Assembly (NCBI GenBank): GCA_007751475.1
Contig: CP036434.1
Coordinates: 3,911,524 to 3,975,523 of the forward strand
Direction: 5' to 3'
Length of the DNA: 64,000 nt
Source: Saltatorellus ferox
GTDB lineage: Bacteria > Planctomycetota > UBA1135 > GCA-002686595
Translations under genes and position numbers: made by a program
The notes under the pieces: generated by a model
Told to the model about the DNA's origin: nothing
Databases searched by the model: none
The model's input: only the letters and a program-made list of their open reading frames with translations
Shown: positions 44,969 through 53,830 of the stretch, one piece after another
How the letters are laid out: every line of letters begins with the position of its first letter
Position numbering within the stretch: the stretch's first letter is position 1

Positions 44969-47200
44969 CTACCCAGTCGTGGAGGCAGACGAGGCTCCGC
45001 CCACCCTGCCCGTGAAAGCCAGTGCCAGAATGAGACCCAGCGCCGCCCCTGCCATCGCGAAAGTGGACCACCGCGACAACTTGACTGCCCTCTCCTTCGC
45101 CTGCCGCAGACGCTGCGCGTCGGCCTGCAGATCGATCAGCGGCGCGATCTGCCCTCGATACCAGTCGCGCGTTGGCGTGTCCATGGAAGCATCGGTGTCA
45201 ACCACCTCCTGCAATCGCGCGAGGCGCTCGCCGGACGCCTGGCTCGCCCCCACGATCAGCCCCAGGTTGACGGCCGTCAGAAGCAGACCAGGGTCCCTTG
45301 GTACGAAGCGCAGACCCTGCGTCGCCGCATCGAGCGCTCCGAAGAGGTCGCCAGCCCCCCAGAGCAAGCGCGACTCCGCCGTCTGCCGAAGCCGAGGCGA
45401 CTCGATCGCCCGGGCTGCCTCGAAGGCCAGCGCCATGTCCACGCCCTCGCCTTGCAGCGCCTGGACCGAAGCGAAGTTGGCCTCGTCGTCCTGCGTGGCC
45501 GCTGGCCCTGCGACCCTCTCCTCGGATCCGTCGCCCGACGCATCGTCGAGTTCGTGTAGATGCTTCGATGCCAGCAGAATCGACTCCAGCTGGAGTTCTT
45601 CCATCGCCGACCGATCATCGTTCTTCGCCGACTCCGCGAGCGCCTCGGGCTCCAGTCTCGCCCATGCCCCCGGGACCGAGAAGCCTTCGATCAGCTGCCC
45701 GGTGCCACCGGGCAGCGGCTGCCCCAGGGAGCCAAATTCCGACGTGGAGGGCCTCGGAACCTCGTCGTCCTTGCGCAGCCAGACCCCCAGGTTCCTGGAG
45801 AACGGAATGCGGCCGATGCTGACGGTTTCCTGGAGCCCGACAGCCGCCGCCGCGGCGACGGCTCGCACCACCGGATCCTCCAGGCCAAAACCTCCGACGT
45901 TGATCGAGATCCAGCCGCGCGGCTTGAGGATCGCTCCCATCGCCGCGAAAGCCTCGGTGCTCGCCAGGTGCGGAGGGATCTCCATGTTGTTGGCGTACGC
46001 ATCGACGATGATCTGGTCGAACTGACGATCCATGTAGCGCAGGGCCGCTCGACCGTCCATTCCGCCGACGGCCACGCGATCGTCCGTTCCGCGCTCCAGG
46101 TCGAAGTACTCCGCTCCGAGTTCCACGACCTCGGGGTCGATCTCGACGCCCACCGTTCGCAGTCGCGTGCCGTCCGCCAGCGCGCCTTCGAGGACGCGCA
46201 CAGCGGTTCCTGCGCCCAGCCCGATCACGAGCACGTCCCAGGTCGGAGGCGCCTCGCCGAGTTCGTGGAAGGTCCACGCATACGGGAGCGCGAAGTAGTC
46301 GTAGTAGTGCCCACCGAGGAGCAGTCCCGGCTCGGGCTTCCAGACCGACTGAAAGGAGTCGAGGCTCTCGTTCACGCGCAGGAAGCGCATGCGCTGCGCG
46401 CCCTCGCCGCTCTCGATCACGCGGAGCGATTGCATCGAGGAGTCCGCCGAGGCGAGGAGCGTCTCCCCCTCTCCAGGTGGACGCGCTTCCGCGCTCGAAG
46501 CCGACAGCGTCCCCCCACCGACGGAGAGTAGAACGAGGCCGACCGCCTGCACCGTCGAACGGGTCCCCCTCGCGCTCGCGAACCAGAGCCAGAGACCGGC
46601 CGCAGCGAGCACCACCGAGGCGGTCAGGAACGTCCCGGTCACCCCGAGGCTGGGGATGAAAAGGTGAGTCGTGCCGAACGTGCCGACCAGACTTCCGATC
46701 GTCGAGGCCGCGAGCACATGGCCACCGGCTCGGCCAGCGCCGCCCCCGCGGACGCGCTGAAGCACCTCGACCGCGAGGGGGCCCGCGCAACCCAGGGTCG
46801 CCGCCGCAGGAAGGAAGAGCACGGTCGCCGCGCCGAGGCTGCCCCACACCAGGAGCTCGGCGGCATCGTGCAGCGCCACGCCCGCGGGCATGAACCAGGC
46901 CGCGATACCCGATGCCGCGATAGGCAACCAAGCGGCAAACGCGGCACCGAGCAGCAGCACGGTCCCGAGCCTCCGCAGCGGCGAGCGACCTGACGCGAGC
47001 CGCGCGCCCAGGGCGTAGCCGAGGGCGAGCGCGGCGAGCACCACGCCGATCACATTCGTCCAGACGCTACTCGACGTCCCGAACCAGGGCGCCAGGAGCC
47101 TGACGGCGCCCAGCTCGATGACCATGGTCGCGGCCCCTGCCAGCCCCACGAGAACCGCGAGAACTGGGGTCGAGATCGCCGGCGAGGAGTGGTCGCTCAC
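44969..47200 (-). CDS. Membrane-fused spermidine synthase-like protein
   Basis: 743 residues. About seven membrane helices (residues 10-240) resemble the transporter-like part of bacterial fused spermidine synthases. A soluble aminopropyltransferase/methyltransferase Rossmann domain follows, with VLVIGLGAGTAV (about 322), VGVEIDPEV and IIVDAYANN (about 395). A helical segment (about 520-690) and a final membrane helix (STFAMAGAALGLILALAF) complete it. The canonical polyamine-site Asp pair cannot be confirmed, so substrate is open. The start overlaps the stop of the upstream hydrolase-like gene by 4 bases (ATGA). Confidence 0.8.
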   Translation of the reverse strand: MSDHSSPAISTPVLAVLVGLAGAATMVIELGAVRLLAPWFGTSSSVWTNVIGVVLAALALGYALGARLASGRSPLRRLGTVLLLGAAFAAWLPIAASGIAAWFMPAGVALHDAAELLVWGSLGAATVLFLPAAATLGCAGPLAVEVLQRVRGGGAGRAGGHVLAASTIGSLVGTFGTTHLFIPSLGVTGTFLTASVVLAAAGLWLWFASARGTRSTVQAVGLVLLSVGGGTLSASSAEARPPGEGETLLASADSSMQSLRVIESGEGAQRMRFLRVNESLDSFQSVWKPEPGLLLGGHYYDYFALPYAWTFHELGEAPPTWDVLVIGLGAGTAVRVLEGALADGTRLRTVGVEIDPEVVELGAEYFDLERGTDDRVAVGGMDGRAALRYMDRQFDQIIVDAYANNMEIPPHLASTEAFAAMGAILKPRGWISINVGGFGLEDPVVRAVAAAAAVGLQETVSIGRIPFSRNLGVWLRKDDEVPRPSTSEFGSLGQPLPGGTGQLIEGFSVPGAWARLEPEALAESAKNDDRSAMEELQLESILLASKHLHELDDASGDGSEERVAGPAATQDDEANFASVQALQGEGVDMALAFEAARAIESPRLRQTAESRLLWGAGDLFGALDAATQGLRFVPRDPGLLLTAVNLGLIVGASQASGERLARLQEVVDTDASMDTPTRDWYRGQIAPLIDLQADAQRLRQAKERAVKLSRWSTFAMAGAALGLILALAFTGRVGGASSASTTG

Positions 47201-48486
47201 TTATCGGATTCGGTGGCGACGATCGGCAGCGTGTACTGCTTCGAAGCGACGTAGTACCGAGCCGCATCGGACTTGCTGTCTTTCAGAAGCTGAAGGAACA
47301 CCGACGGCGACCGCTCGAACGTATCCACGACCGGCTCGGCACCGTTGGCGATGACGGTCACGGGCTTGGAGAGGTCGACGAATCCATCGGAGAAGTAGAG
47401 AGTGCACTCGGTGACTCCCTTGCCGGTCAGCGTGATCGTGTTCGTCTCGCGATTCACCTCGGCCTCGAGGCGCGTGTTGGCCATGTCGTCCGTCGGGGCG
47501 AACTGCGCCCAGTAGGCCCGCGTCGGAAACATCTCGCCCGGGACGATCGTGAACTTGTCGGGGTAGTTCGTGCGGCGCTTATCGGCCATCCAGGAGATGA
47601 TCGCATCCTGGCCGCCTGCGGGGTCCAGGGTCACGTTCTCCAGGTCTGCCGCCTTCGCACGCTCGAGAAGAGCCGTGGCGTTCGATCCCCCACCGAGGAT
47701 CAGCACGGGCACGTGGGTCAGGTTCTCGGCCGCCACCTCGGCGCCGCCGTCGCCGGCCCAGCAGAACGCGCCAGCAAAGCGATCGGGGAACATGTTGGCG
47801 ATCTTGAGGGCAGCCTCGCCGCCCTTGCCGCGGCCCCCGATGAAGATGCGCTCGACGTCGATCGCATACACATCGGTGATGTCACGGAGCGTGATGAGCA
47901 CGGACCCCAGCCCATCGCGCTCCAGCCAGGCGTCCGTTTCCCCGGGCATCTTCGGCGCGGCGATGACCGTTGCATCGAGCAGTCCACCGTCGATGTAGTT
48001 CTCCTTGACGTGGTTCTCCGGGGACTTCCCTTCCTCGGGGATCGTGATGATCAGCGCGAACGGGCCGTCCTTCGGCTTGTACTTGGCGGGCGTCCAGACG
48101 GCGTAGTCCACCGAGCCGCTCTGCACCCGAGAGGTCTTGTACGACTTCTCGATCACCGAACCGTTCGCTCGCTTCGGCGCCTTGCGCTCGTAGCCGTTCG
48201 ACATGTAGATGGCTTGGTTCACATCGGCCGTCAGGGCCAGCAGGTCGCCATCCTTGAGCTTCTTCTCGTTGACCTTGTTGACCTCTTCGTAGAAATCGGC
48301 TTCGGCCTCCAGCATGCCTTTCCCCTCCGCGATGGCCTCGAAGTAGTCCCCCAGCGTGGACGCGACCTTCTTGATATCGGAGTCCTTGAGCTGGCGCGAG
48401 GCCTGGGTGATGAGCGGGCTGGCAGCAGCGAGCGCGGCGCAAGCGAGGCCGAGGCCTGCAGTGCCGAACGAGGTAGGAAAACGCAT
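47197..48486 (-). CDS. Exported alpha/beta-hydrolase-fold protein lacking the nucleophile Ser
   Basis: 429 residues with a signal peptide (GTAGLGLACAALAAASPLITQA). The core from about 130 has the hydrolase layout (VDYAVWTPAKYKPKDGPFALIITIPEEG). The nucleophile elbow reads IFIGGRGKGGEAALKIANMFPDRFAG, where GxSxG would be expected, so the Ser is replaced by Gly. It is then a binding or structural homologue rather than an esterase. The C-terminal 120 residues are beta-rich (EVNRETNTITLTGKGVTECT). It is coupled to the spermidine synthase-like gene by a 4-base overlap and follows the 274-aa gene by 26 bases. Confidence 0.7.
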   Translation of the reverse strand: MRFPTSFGTAGLGLACAALAAASPLITQASRQLKDSDIKKVASTLGDYFEAIAEGKGMLEAEADFYEEVNKVNEKKLKDGDLLALTADVNQAIYMSNGYERKAPKRANGSVIEKSYKTSRVQSGSVDYAVWTPAKYKPKDGPFALIITIPEEGKSPENHVKENYIDGGLLDATVIAAPKMPGETDAWLERDGLGSVLITLRDITDVYAIDVERIFIGGRGKGGEAALKIANMFPDRFAGAFCWAGDGGAEVAAENLTHVPVLILGGGSNATALLERAKAADLENVTLDPAGGQDAIISWMADKRRTNYPDKFTIVPGEMFPTRAYWAQFAPTDDMANTRLEAEVNRETNTITLTGKGVTECTLYFSDGFVDLSKPVTVIANGAEPVVDTFERSPSVFLQLLKDSKSDAARYYVASKQYTLPIVATESDK

Positions 48487-48512
48487 GGTGTTGGAAAGTT
48501 CGAGGGGGGGGG

Positions 48513-49337
48513 TCAGTCTTGGATGGAGAAAGGACCGCGAAGCAGCTCCAGCGAGGCCAGCGCATGTCCGCGCAGGGCCCAGGGTGCCGCTTCCGGTGGT
48601 ACGTCGCGGGATGGCAGGCTCTCTATAGGCGATGACGGCATGACGGACTCGTCATCTTGGCCGTTCTCGCCCGAGGGCGCGGTGGCGGCAGGGCGCGCCA
48701 TCGAGCGATCCAAAAGTGAGCCGAAGAGCCGCTCGGCCACGGCAGGACGATCCGCCAGCGCCGCCAGACCGGTGATCTGTGCGCCGTCGACGCCTCTGGA
48801 TGCCAGCGAGCGACCGAGCGACGCACGCTCGACGATACGGGCCCCGAAGCCGCCTGCAAGGATGGCGATCCGGTTCGTCAGGTCCAGTTGCGCGACCGGA
48901 TCCGACGCGTTCGATTCCCGTAAGCTTTCGAGAACCTCGAGCGCTTCTCGGAAGCGAGGCGACTCCGGACCGGCCTCGGAATCCGCCGACCGGCGCAGCG
49001 CGCCTTCCAGGCAGAAGGCGCTCCAGATCGCCGGATCCTCGGCGAACAGCTCTCGCGCGAGGTCGACTGCCAGGTCGCCCTGGAACGAATCCATGCTGGA
49101 GATGAACGCGTCGTACCCCGCCCGAAGCAGACGACCGCGATCCGCGAGATCACCCGAACGGGCCGCAGGGTCCTGGCGCAGGACCTCCAGCACCGCAAGG
49201 GCTGGATCCCCTTGCACCCCAGAATCGGACGCGGTCTGCGCCCCGGCGCCGACGACCACAGCAAGCGCAAGGAGACCGGCGACGACGAAAGCGCAGCGGC
49301 CGCTCCTCGGGTTCGAACCGCGCTGCCTCAAGCCCAT
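48513..49337 (-). CDS. Exported helical hypothetical protein
   Basis: 274 residues. A hydrophobic N-terminal segment after a basic start (CAFVVAGLLALAVVVGAGA) suggests a signal peptide. The rest is helical with TPR-like pairing (ARELFAEDPAIWSAFCLEGALRR) and a low-complexity acidic/Pro segment near 225-250. Its 5' end overlaps purM by 10 bases, so it is co-transcribed with purM and with the hydrolase-like gene downstream. No known family was recognised. Confidence 0.6.
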   Translation of the reverse strand: MGLRQRGSNPRSGRCAFVVAGLLALAVVVGAGAQTASDSGVQGDPALAVLEVLRQDPAARSGDLADRGRLLRAGYDAFISSMDSFQGDLAVDLARELFAEDPAIWSAFCLEGALRRSADSEAGPESPRFREALEVLESLRESNASDPVAQLDLTNRIAILAGGFGARIVERASLGRSLASRGVDGAQITGLAALADRPAVAERLFGSLLDRSMARPAATAPSGENGQDDESVMPSSPIESLPSRDVPPEAAPWALRGHALASLELLRGPFSIQD

Positions 49338-50380
49338 CGAACCTCCCCTTCGTCACCGCTCGCGGCGACCGTATGTCCGATCCGAACGGCGTCCTCTCCG
49401 GCGTCACGCAAATGCGCTTCCACCGCTTCGAGGTGCTCGTCGGCCACGAAGAGCACCATCCCGATGCCCATGTTCAGCGCCTGATAGGCCTCATCCGTGC
49501 CCGCGATCCCGGCCGCGTCGACGATCATCTGGAAGAGCGCGGGCGTCTCCCAGGTCGACCGGTCGATGATCGCGTCATGGGCGCCGAGCACGCGCGGCAC
49601 GTTGTCGAGCAAGCCGCCGCCGGTGATGTGCGCCAGGGCCGCGAGCTGGTTCTTCTCCAGCATCGGCCAGCAGAGCTCCAGGTAGCTTCGATGCGGGGCG
49701 AGGAGCGCTTCTGCCACGGTCTGGCCACCGAGAGCCTCAGGACGATCGTCGATCCCGAGCCCGAGGCGCTCGAAGATGACCTTCCGCGCCAGCGAGTACC
49801 CGTTCGTGTGCAGGCCGCTGGAGCGCAGCCCGATCAGCGTCTGCCCCGGCCGCACGCGGCTGCCGTCGAGCACCTTGTCCCGGGCGACGGACCCGACGAT
49901 GAAGCCGACGAGGTCGAAGTCGCCTTCCCCGTAGAGGCCCGGCATCTCGGCCGTTTCCCCGCCGAGGAGCGCGAGCCCGTTGTCGCGGCACGCGTCCGCG
50001 CAGCCGCGGACCAGCGCGGAGACCACGTCCGGCTCCAGCCTGCCGGTTCCGACGTAGTCCATGAAGAACAGCGGCCGCGCCCCCTGGACCAGGATGTCGT
50101 TGATGCAGTGCTGGACGAGGTCTCGGCCGACCGTGTCGTGGATCCCCGCGCGCTTGGCGACCTCCAGTTTGGTGCCGACACCGTCCGCGCTCGCGACCAG
50201 GATGTGCCCCTCGGAGCCGACCTTGGCGAGATCGAAGAGCCCGCCGAAAAGGCCCATGTCGGAGAGGACTCCGGGCGTGAAGGTCGCGCGGACCGACGCC
50301 TTGGCGGAGGCGAGAGCCTGGTCCTGGGCGTCGATGTTGACGCCAGCATCGCGATAGGTGATGGGAGCGGGGTCGGTCAC
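49328..50380 (-). CDS. purM: Phosphoribosylformylglycinamidine cyclo-ligase
   Basis: 350 residues from GTG 50380, which matches the usual family N-terminus (TYRDAGVNIDAQDQAL); an upstream GTG at 50422 would add 14 residues. It closes the imidazole ring of AIR from FGAM using ATP in purine synthesis. Visible family landmarks are VASADGVGTKLEVAKRAG, DLVQHCINDILVQGARPLFFMDYVGTG, LLGGETAEMPG, GLRSSGLHTNGYSLAR and HITGGGLLDNVPRVL. It heads a minus-strand operon with three envelope-type genes, which is not a usual purine context. Confidence 0.96.
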   Translation of the reverse strand: MTDPAPITYRDAGVNIDAQDQALASAKASVRATFTPGVLSDMGLFGGLFDLAKVGSEGHILVASADGVGTKLEVAKRAGIHDTVGRDLVQHCINDILVQGARPLFFMDYVGTGRLEPDVVSALVRGCADACRDNGLALLGGETAEMPGLYGEGDFDLVGFIVGSVARDKVLDGSRVRPGQTLIGLRSSGLHTNGYSLARKVIFERLGLGIDDRPEALGGQTVAEALLAPHRSYLELCWPMLEKNQLAALAHITGGGLLDNVPRVLGAHDAIIDRSTWETPALFQMIVDAAGIAGTDEAYQALNMGIGMVLFVADEHLEAVEAHLRDAGEDAVRIGHTVAASGDEGEVRWA

Positions 50381-50698
50381 GGAGGGGCGTGGGTTGAAGG
50401 GGCCGATCGGGCCGCGGGACACACCTGTCTCACGGCCTGGCTCGGGGGGCGGTCCACTAGGTTAGTCACCCCGGCGCTGCGGTCCTACACCCCAGGCCGA
50501 TTCAGCCGCCCGATCCAGCCATCCGATCGAGCCATCCGAGGGCCTCACCGCGCTCGCATTTGCCCGTGACTTCGCACCGTGACGCGGGATCGAGGCGGCT
50601 GCCTCCGGTAGACTCGGTGGTTCCTGGGCAAGAATGCCCCTCGTTTCGGTCCCTCGGATAGCCGATGAACCCCCACGGCTTCCCCTGGGAGCTCCGCT
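50381..50698. other. Divergent promoter region of purM and dxr
   Basis: 318 bases between the two starts. A GGGAG ribosome binding site lies at 50687-50691, ahead of the TTG start of dxr. No operator or RNA structure was recognised, and no purine riboswitch is seen. Confidence 0.4.
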
Positions 50699-51862
50699 TT
50701 GAACAAACGCACCCTGATTCTCGGCAGCACTGGCTCCATCGGTCAGCAGACGGCCCAGCTCGTCCGCGAGCCCGGATCGGGGCTTCAGGTCGCTGGATTG
50801 GCAGCGCGGGGGTCCTGGAAGGAGGTCGCCGCCCAGGTGAACGAGTTCCGCCCGGCTTTCGTGAGCCTGACGGACGCCGGTGCAGCTGACGAGCTGCGGC
50901 ACGTGGTGTCGCCCAGCACCACGGTGTTCTCGGGCCCTGACGCGACGCTGGAACTCATCCAAGCCGCCGATTTCGAGATCGCGATCCACGGGATCGTGGG
51001 TGCAGCGGGCCTCGCCCCGAGCCTCGCGGTCCTCGATCGCGGGAAGACCCTCGGCCTGGCGAACAAGGAGTCCCTCGTCATCGCAGGCGAGCTGGTCATG
51101 GAGCGAGCCCGCACGCGCGGCGCCGCCATCCTCCCCGTCGATTCCGAGCACTCGGCGGTCTTCCAGTGCCTGCGTGGAGAGGATACGGCTCGGATCCGTC
51201 GCGTGCACCTGACCGCCAGCGGCGGTCCCTTCCGCACGAAATCCGCCGCCGAGATCGCGGCCGCGACACCAGCCCAGGCGCTCGCCCATCCCAACTGGGA
51301 CATGGGGCCGCGCGTGACCGTCGGCTCCGCGACGCTCATGAACAAGGCCCTGGAGGTGATCGAGCTCCATCATCTCTTCGGCCTCGATCGCAGCCGGATC
51401 CACGTCGCGGTCCACCCCCAGTCCATCGTCCACTCGATGGTCGAGTTCGTGGACGGCTCCGTCATGGCCCAGCTCGGCCCGCCGGACATGCGCGGCCCCA
51501 TCCACTACGCGCTGCACCACCCGGACCGCGGCACGTCGTCCCTGGAGGGTTTCTCCTTCGAACTCTTCCAGAACCTCACCTTCGAGGCCCCCGACCTGGA
51601 ACGATTTCCAGCCCTTGAACTCGGCTTCCGCTGCGTCGACGAGGGAGGTGCCACCGGCGCCATCCTCAATGCCGCCGATGAAGTGGCGGTGCAGGCCTTC
51701 CTCGACGGCGCCATCTCCCTTCCAGAGATCGCATCGATCTGCCGGAGCGCGCTCGACGCGGGGAAGGGCCAGGACGGCTCGACCCTCGACGGCCTTCTCC
51801 GAGCCGATGCTTTCGCCCGAGACCATGCGCGGGACGCCGTCCTCGACGCCTGCCGCAAATAG
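50699..51862 (+). CDS. dxr: 1-deoxy-D-xylulose 5-phosphate reductoisomerase
   Basis: 387 residues. The TTG at 50699 is chosen because GGGAG lies 7 bases upstream and the NADPH-binding LILGSTGSIGQQTAQLV follows at once. The catalytic region is complete: LANKESLVIAG, PVDSEHSAVFQC, LTASGGPF, HPNWDMGPRVTVGSATLMNK and HPQSIVHSMVEF. It converts DXP to MEP, the committed step of non-mevalonate isoprenoid synthesis. It is followed 48 bases later by rseP, a conserved bacterial gene order. Confidence 0.97.
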   Translation: MNKRTLILGSTGSIGQQTAQLVREPGSGLQVAGLAARGSWKEVAAQVNEFRPAFVSLTDAGAADELRHVVSPSTTVFSGPDATLELIQAADFEIAIHGIVGAAGLAPSLAVLDRGKTLGLANKESLVIAGELVMERARTRGAAILPVDSEHSAVFQCLRGEDTARIRRVHLTASGGPFRTKSAAEIAAATPAQALAHPNWDMGPRVTVGSATLMNKALEVIELHHLFGLDRSRIHVAVHPQSIVHSMVEFVDGSVMAQLGPPDMRGPIHYALHHPDRGTSSLEGFSFELFQNLTFEAPDLERFPALELGFRCVDEGGATGAILNAADEVAVQAFLDGAISLPEIASICRSALDAGKGQDGSTLDGLLRADAFARDHARDAVLDACRK

Positions 51863-51910
51863 GCCTGGCTGAACAGCCTGTTCCCTAGGCCTCCTGGCCG
51901 CCCCTGATCC

Positions 51911-53830
51911 ATGAACTTTCCCGACATCCTCAACATCGTCCTGGTCGTCTTCGGCATCGGCCTCGTCATCTTCGTGCACGAACTCGGGCACTTCATGGCG
52001 GCACGCTGGTGCGGTGCCAGGGTGGAGATCTTCTCCCTGGGCTTCGGGCCGAGGCTCTTCGGTTGGAAGCGCGGCGACACCATGTTCCAGGTCGCGGCCG
52101 TTCCGCTCGGCGGCTTCGTCAAGGTCGCAGGTGAGTACTACGACGGCACGACGGAGAAGGAAGAAGGCACGCTCTCCTCGCTCAGCGTCCCCCAGCGATT
52201 CCTCTACTACTCGGGCGGAGTCATCATGAACGTGATCTTCGCGCTCGTCGTGATGCCGCTGGTGATGTTCGCCGGTCTTCCGGCGCGCGAGGCGATCATC
52301 GGAACGCCGACGCCTGGAGCCGCCGCATGGGAAGCCGGCGTGCCAGCCGGCAGCCGCGTGCTCACGGTGAACGGCCAGAAGATCACGGACTTCGAGCACC
52401 TCGTCACGGCCGTCGCGGTGAACGGCAAGGACGGGGTGACGCTGGAGGTCCAGCCGCCGCCGGCCTCGGTCGAAGGTCCCAACGGGGGCGAAACCGGCGG
52501 CGTGAAGACCTACCAACTCCAGCCGAAGTTCGACGAGGAGTTTGGCCTCTATCGGATCGGCCTCCCCGCGGGCATCGATCCCACCGCGAAGCTCGTCGTC
52601 GCACCGGATTCGCCGGCGGCTGCGGCCGGACTCAGCCCCGAGGATCGCCTGATCGGAGTGGTTGGACAGCCCTCACTCCTTTCGCTCGAAGAGCAGATGG
52701 TCCGTGCCATGATGGCCGCCGGACCGATCGAGCTGCAACTCCGCGGCGCCGACGGCACGGAGCGAACGGTGACCGTGCAACCGAAGATGGCCGAGGGTCC
52801 GAACAAGCTCATCGGCGTCGGACCGGCCGTAACGCGCGTCGACGCCGTGCGGACGACCGGCCCGGGCGCTAGCCTCGTCCAGTCACTCGGTATCCGCGGC
52901 GGCGATCGGATCCTGAGCGTCAACGGCCAGCGCGTCTACAGCGCCTCCGCCCTCCGCGACGCCCTCATCGACGCGCCGAAGTCGGGGACGCTGGCACTCC
53001 AGGTCGAGCGCGGGAGCGCCAGGGTCGATCTCACGGCCTCGCTCGACGCGTCCACCGACCCGCTGCTGCTCGCTGGCGACCTCGCCATCGGAGCGCCGGG
53101 CCTCGGATCGATCGTCACGGTGGCGCCCGACTCCCCTGCCGAACGCGCGGGACTGAAGGACGGCGATGAGATCATCTCGGTGAACGGTGCGACGGTCGAC
53201 ACCTGGGACAGCCTCCTCACGTCCATTCGCGATGCGGTCGCCCAGGGCGTCCACGTCGACCTCCTCGCCTACCGCTCGCCCGAGCCTGCGGCAGCGGGCG
53301 TGCCCACGACCGGCCCGGCGCCCGCCATGGAAGAGATTCGCGTCTCCCTGAAGCCCGAGGCCCTCAGCCGACCGACCTACGGTGTCGGGCTCGCCGCCGC
53401 GATGACCATCATCCGAGCGGAGACCGTGGGCGAGGCCATGACCCAGGGATTCGCGACCACGAAGCGGTTCCTGGTGGACGTTTGGCAGCAGCTCCAGAAG
53501 ATGCTGTTTAGCGAGGAGATCTCCACGAAGAACCTCGGCGGCATCATCTCGATCAGCGTGATCTCGTCCGATGCGGCGAGCCAGGGCATGAGCGTGCTGT
53601 TCAAGTTCCTCGCGATCCTCAGCATCAACCTCGCGATCCTGAACCTGCTGCCCATCCCGATCCTCGATGGCGGGCACCTTCTCTTCCTCTTGATCGAGGG
53701 AATCAAGGGCTCGCCGGTTTCGGAGCGGACCTTCGGCTACAGCCAGGTGGTCGGGCTCGTGATGATCATGTCGCTGATGGTGTACGTGACCTACCAGGAC
53801 ATCGTGCGCTGGTTCATCAACACGCCATGA
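51911..53830 (+). CDS. rseP: RIP metalloprotease RseP (site-2 protease)
   Basis: 639 residues, longer than the usual 450. The zinc site HELGH lies at about residues 23-27 within the first membrane helix, and the C-terminal metal-binding motif is NLLPIPILDGGHLLFLLIEG. Between them are three or more PDZ-like modules (VAPDSPAAAAGLSPEDRLIGV, LGIRGGDRILSVNGQRV and VAPDSPAERAGLKDGDEIISVNG), which explains the length. It cleaves membrane-embedded substrates such as anti-sigma factors or signal peptides. The stop overlaps the next gene as ATGA. Confidence 0.95.
   Translation: MNFPDILNIVLVVFGIGLVIFVHELGHFMAARWCGARVEIFSLGFGPRLFGWKRGDTMFQVAAVPLGGFVKVAGEYYDGTTEKEEGTLSSLSVPQRFLYYSGGVIMNVIFALVVMPLVMFAGLPAREAIIGTPTPGAAAWEAGVPAGSRVLTVNGQKITDFEHLVTAVAVNGKDGVTLEVQPPPASVEGPNGGETGGVKTYQLQPKFDEEFGLYRIGLPAGIDPTAKLVVAPDSPAAAAGLSPEDRLIGVVGQPSLLSLEEQMVRAMMAAGPIELQLRGADGTERTVTVQPKMAEGPNKLIGVGPAVTRVDAVRTTGPGASLVQSLGIRGGDRILSVNGQRVYSASALRDALIDAPKSGTLALQVERGSARVDLTASLDASTDPLLLAGDLAIGAPGLGSIVTVAPDSPAERAGLKDGDEIISVNGATVDTWDSLLTSIRDAVAQGVHVDLLAYRSPEPAAAGVPTTGPAPAMEEIRVSLKPEALSRPTYGVGLAAAMTIIRAETVGEAMTQGFATTKRFLVDVWQQLQKMLFSEEISTKNLGGIISISVISSDAASQGMSVLFKFLAILSINLAILNLLPIPILDGGHLLFLLIEGIKGSPVSERTFGYSQVVGLVMIMSLMVYVTYQDIVRWFINTP

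Noticed and set aside
50462..52516. Long open frame on the minus strand (684 codons)
   Set aside because: It is antisense to dxr and the start of rseP, both with complete conserved motifs; the frame is open because of high GC.
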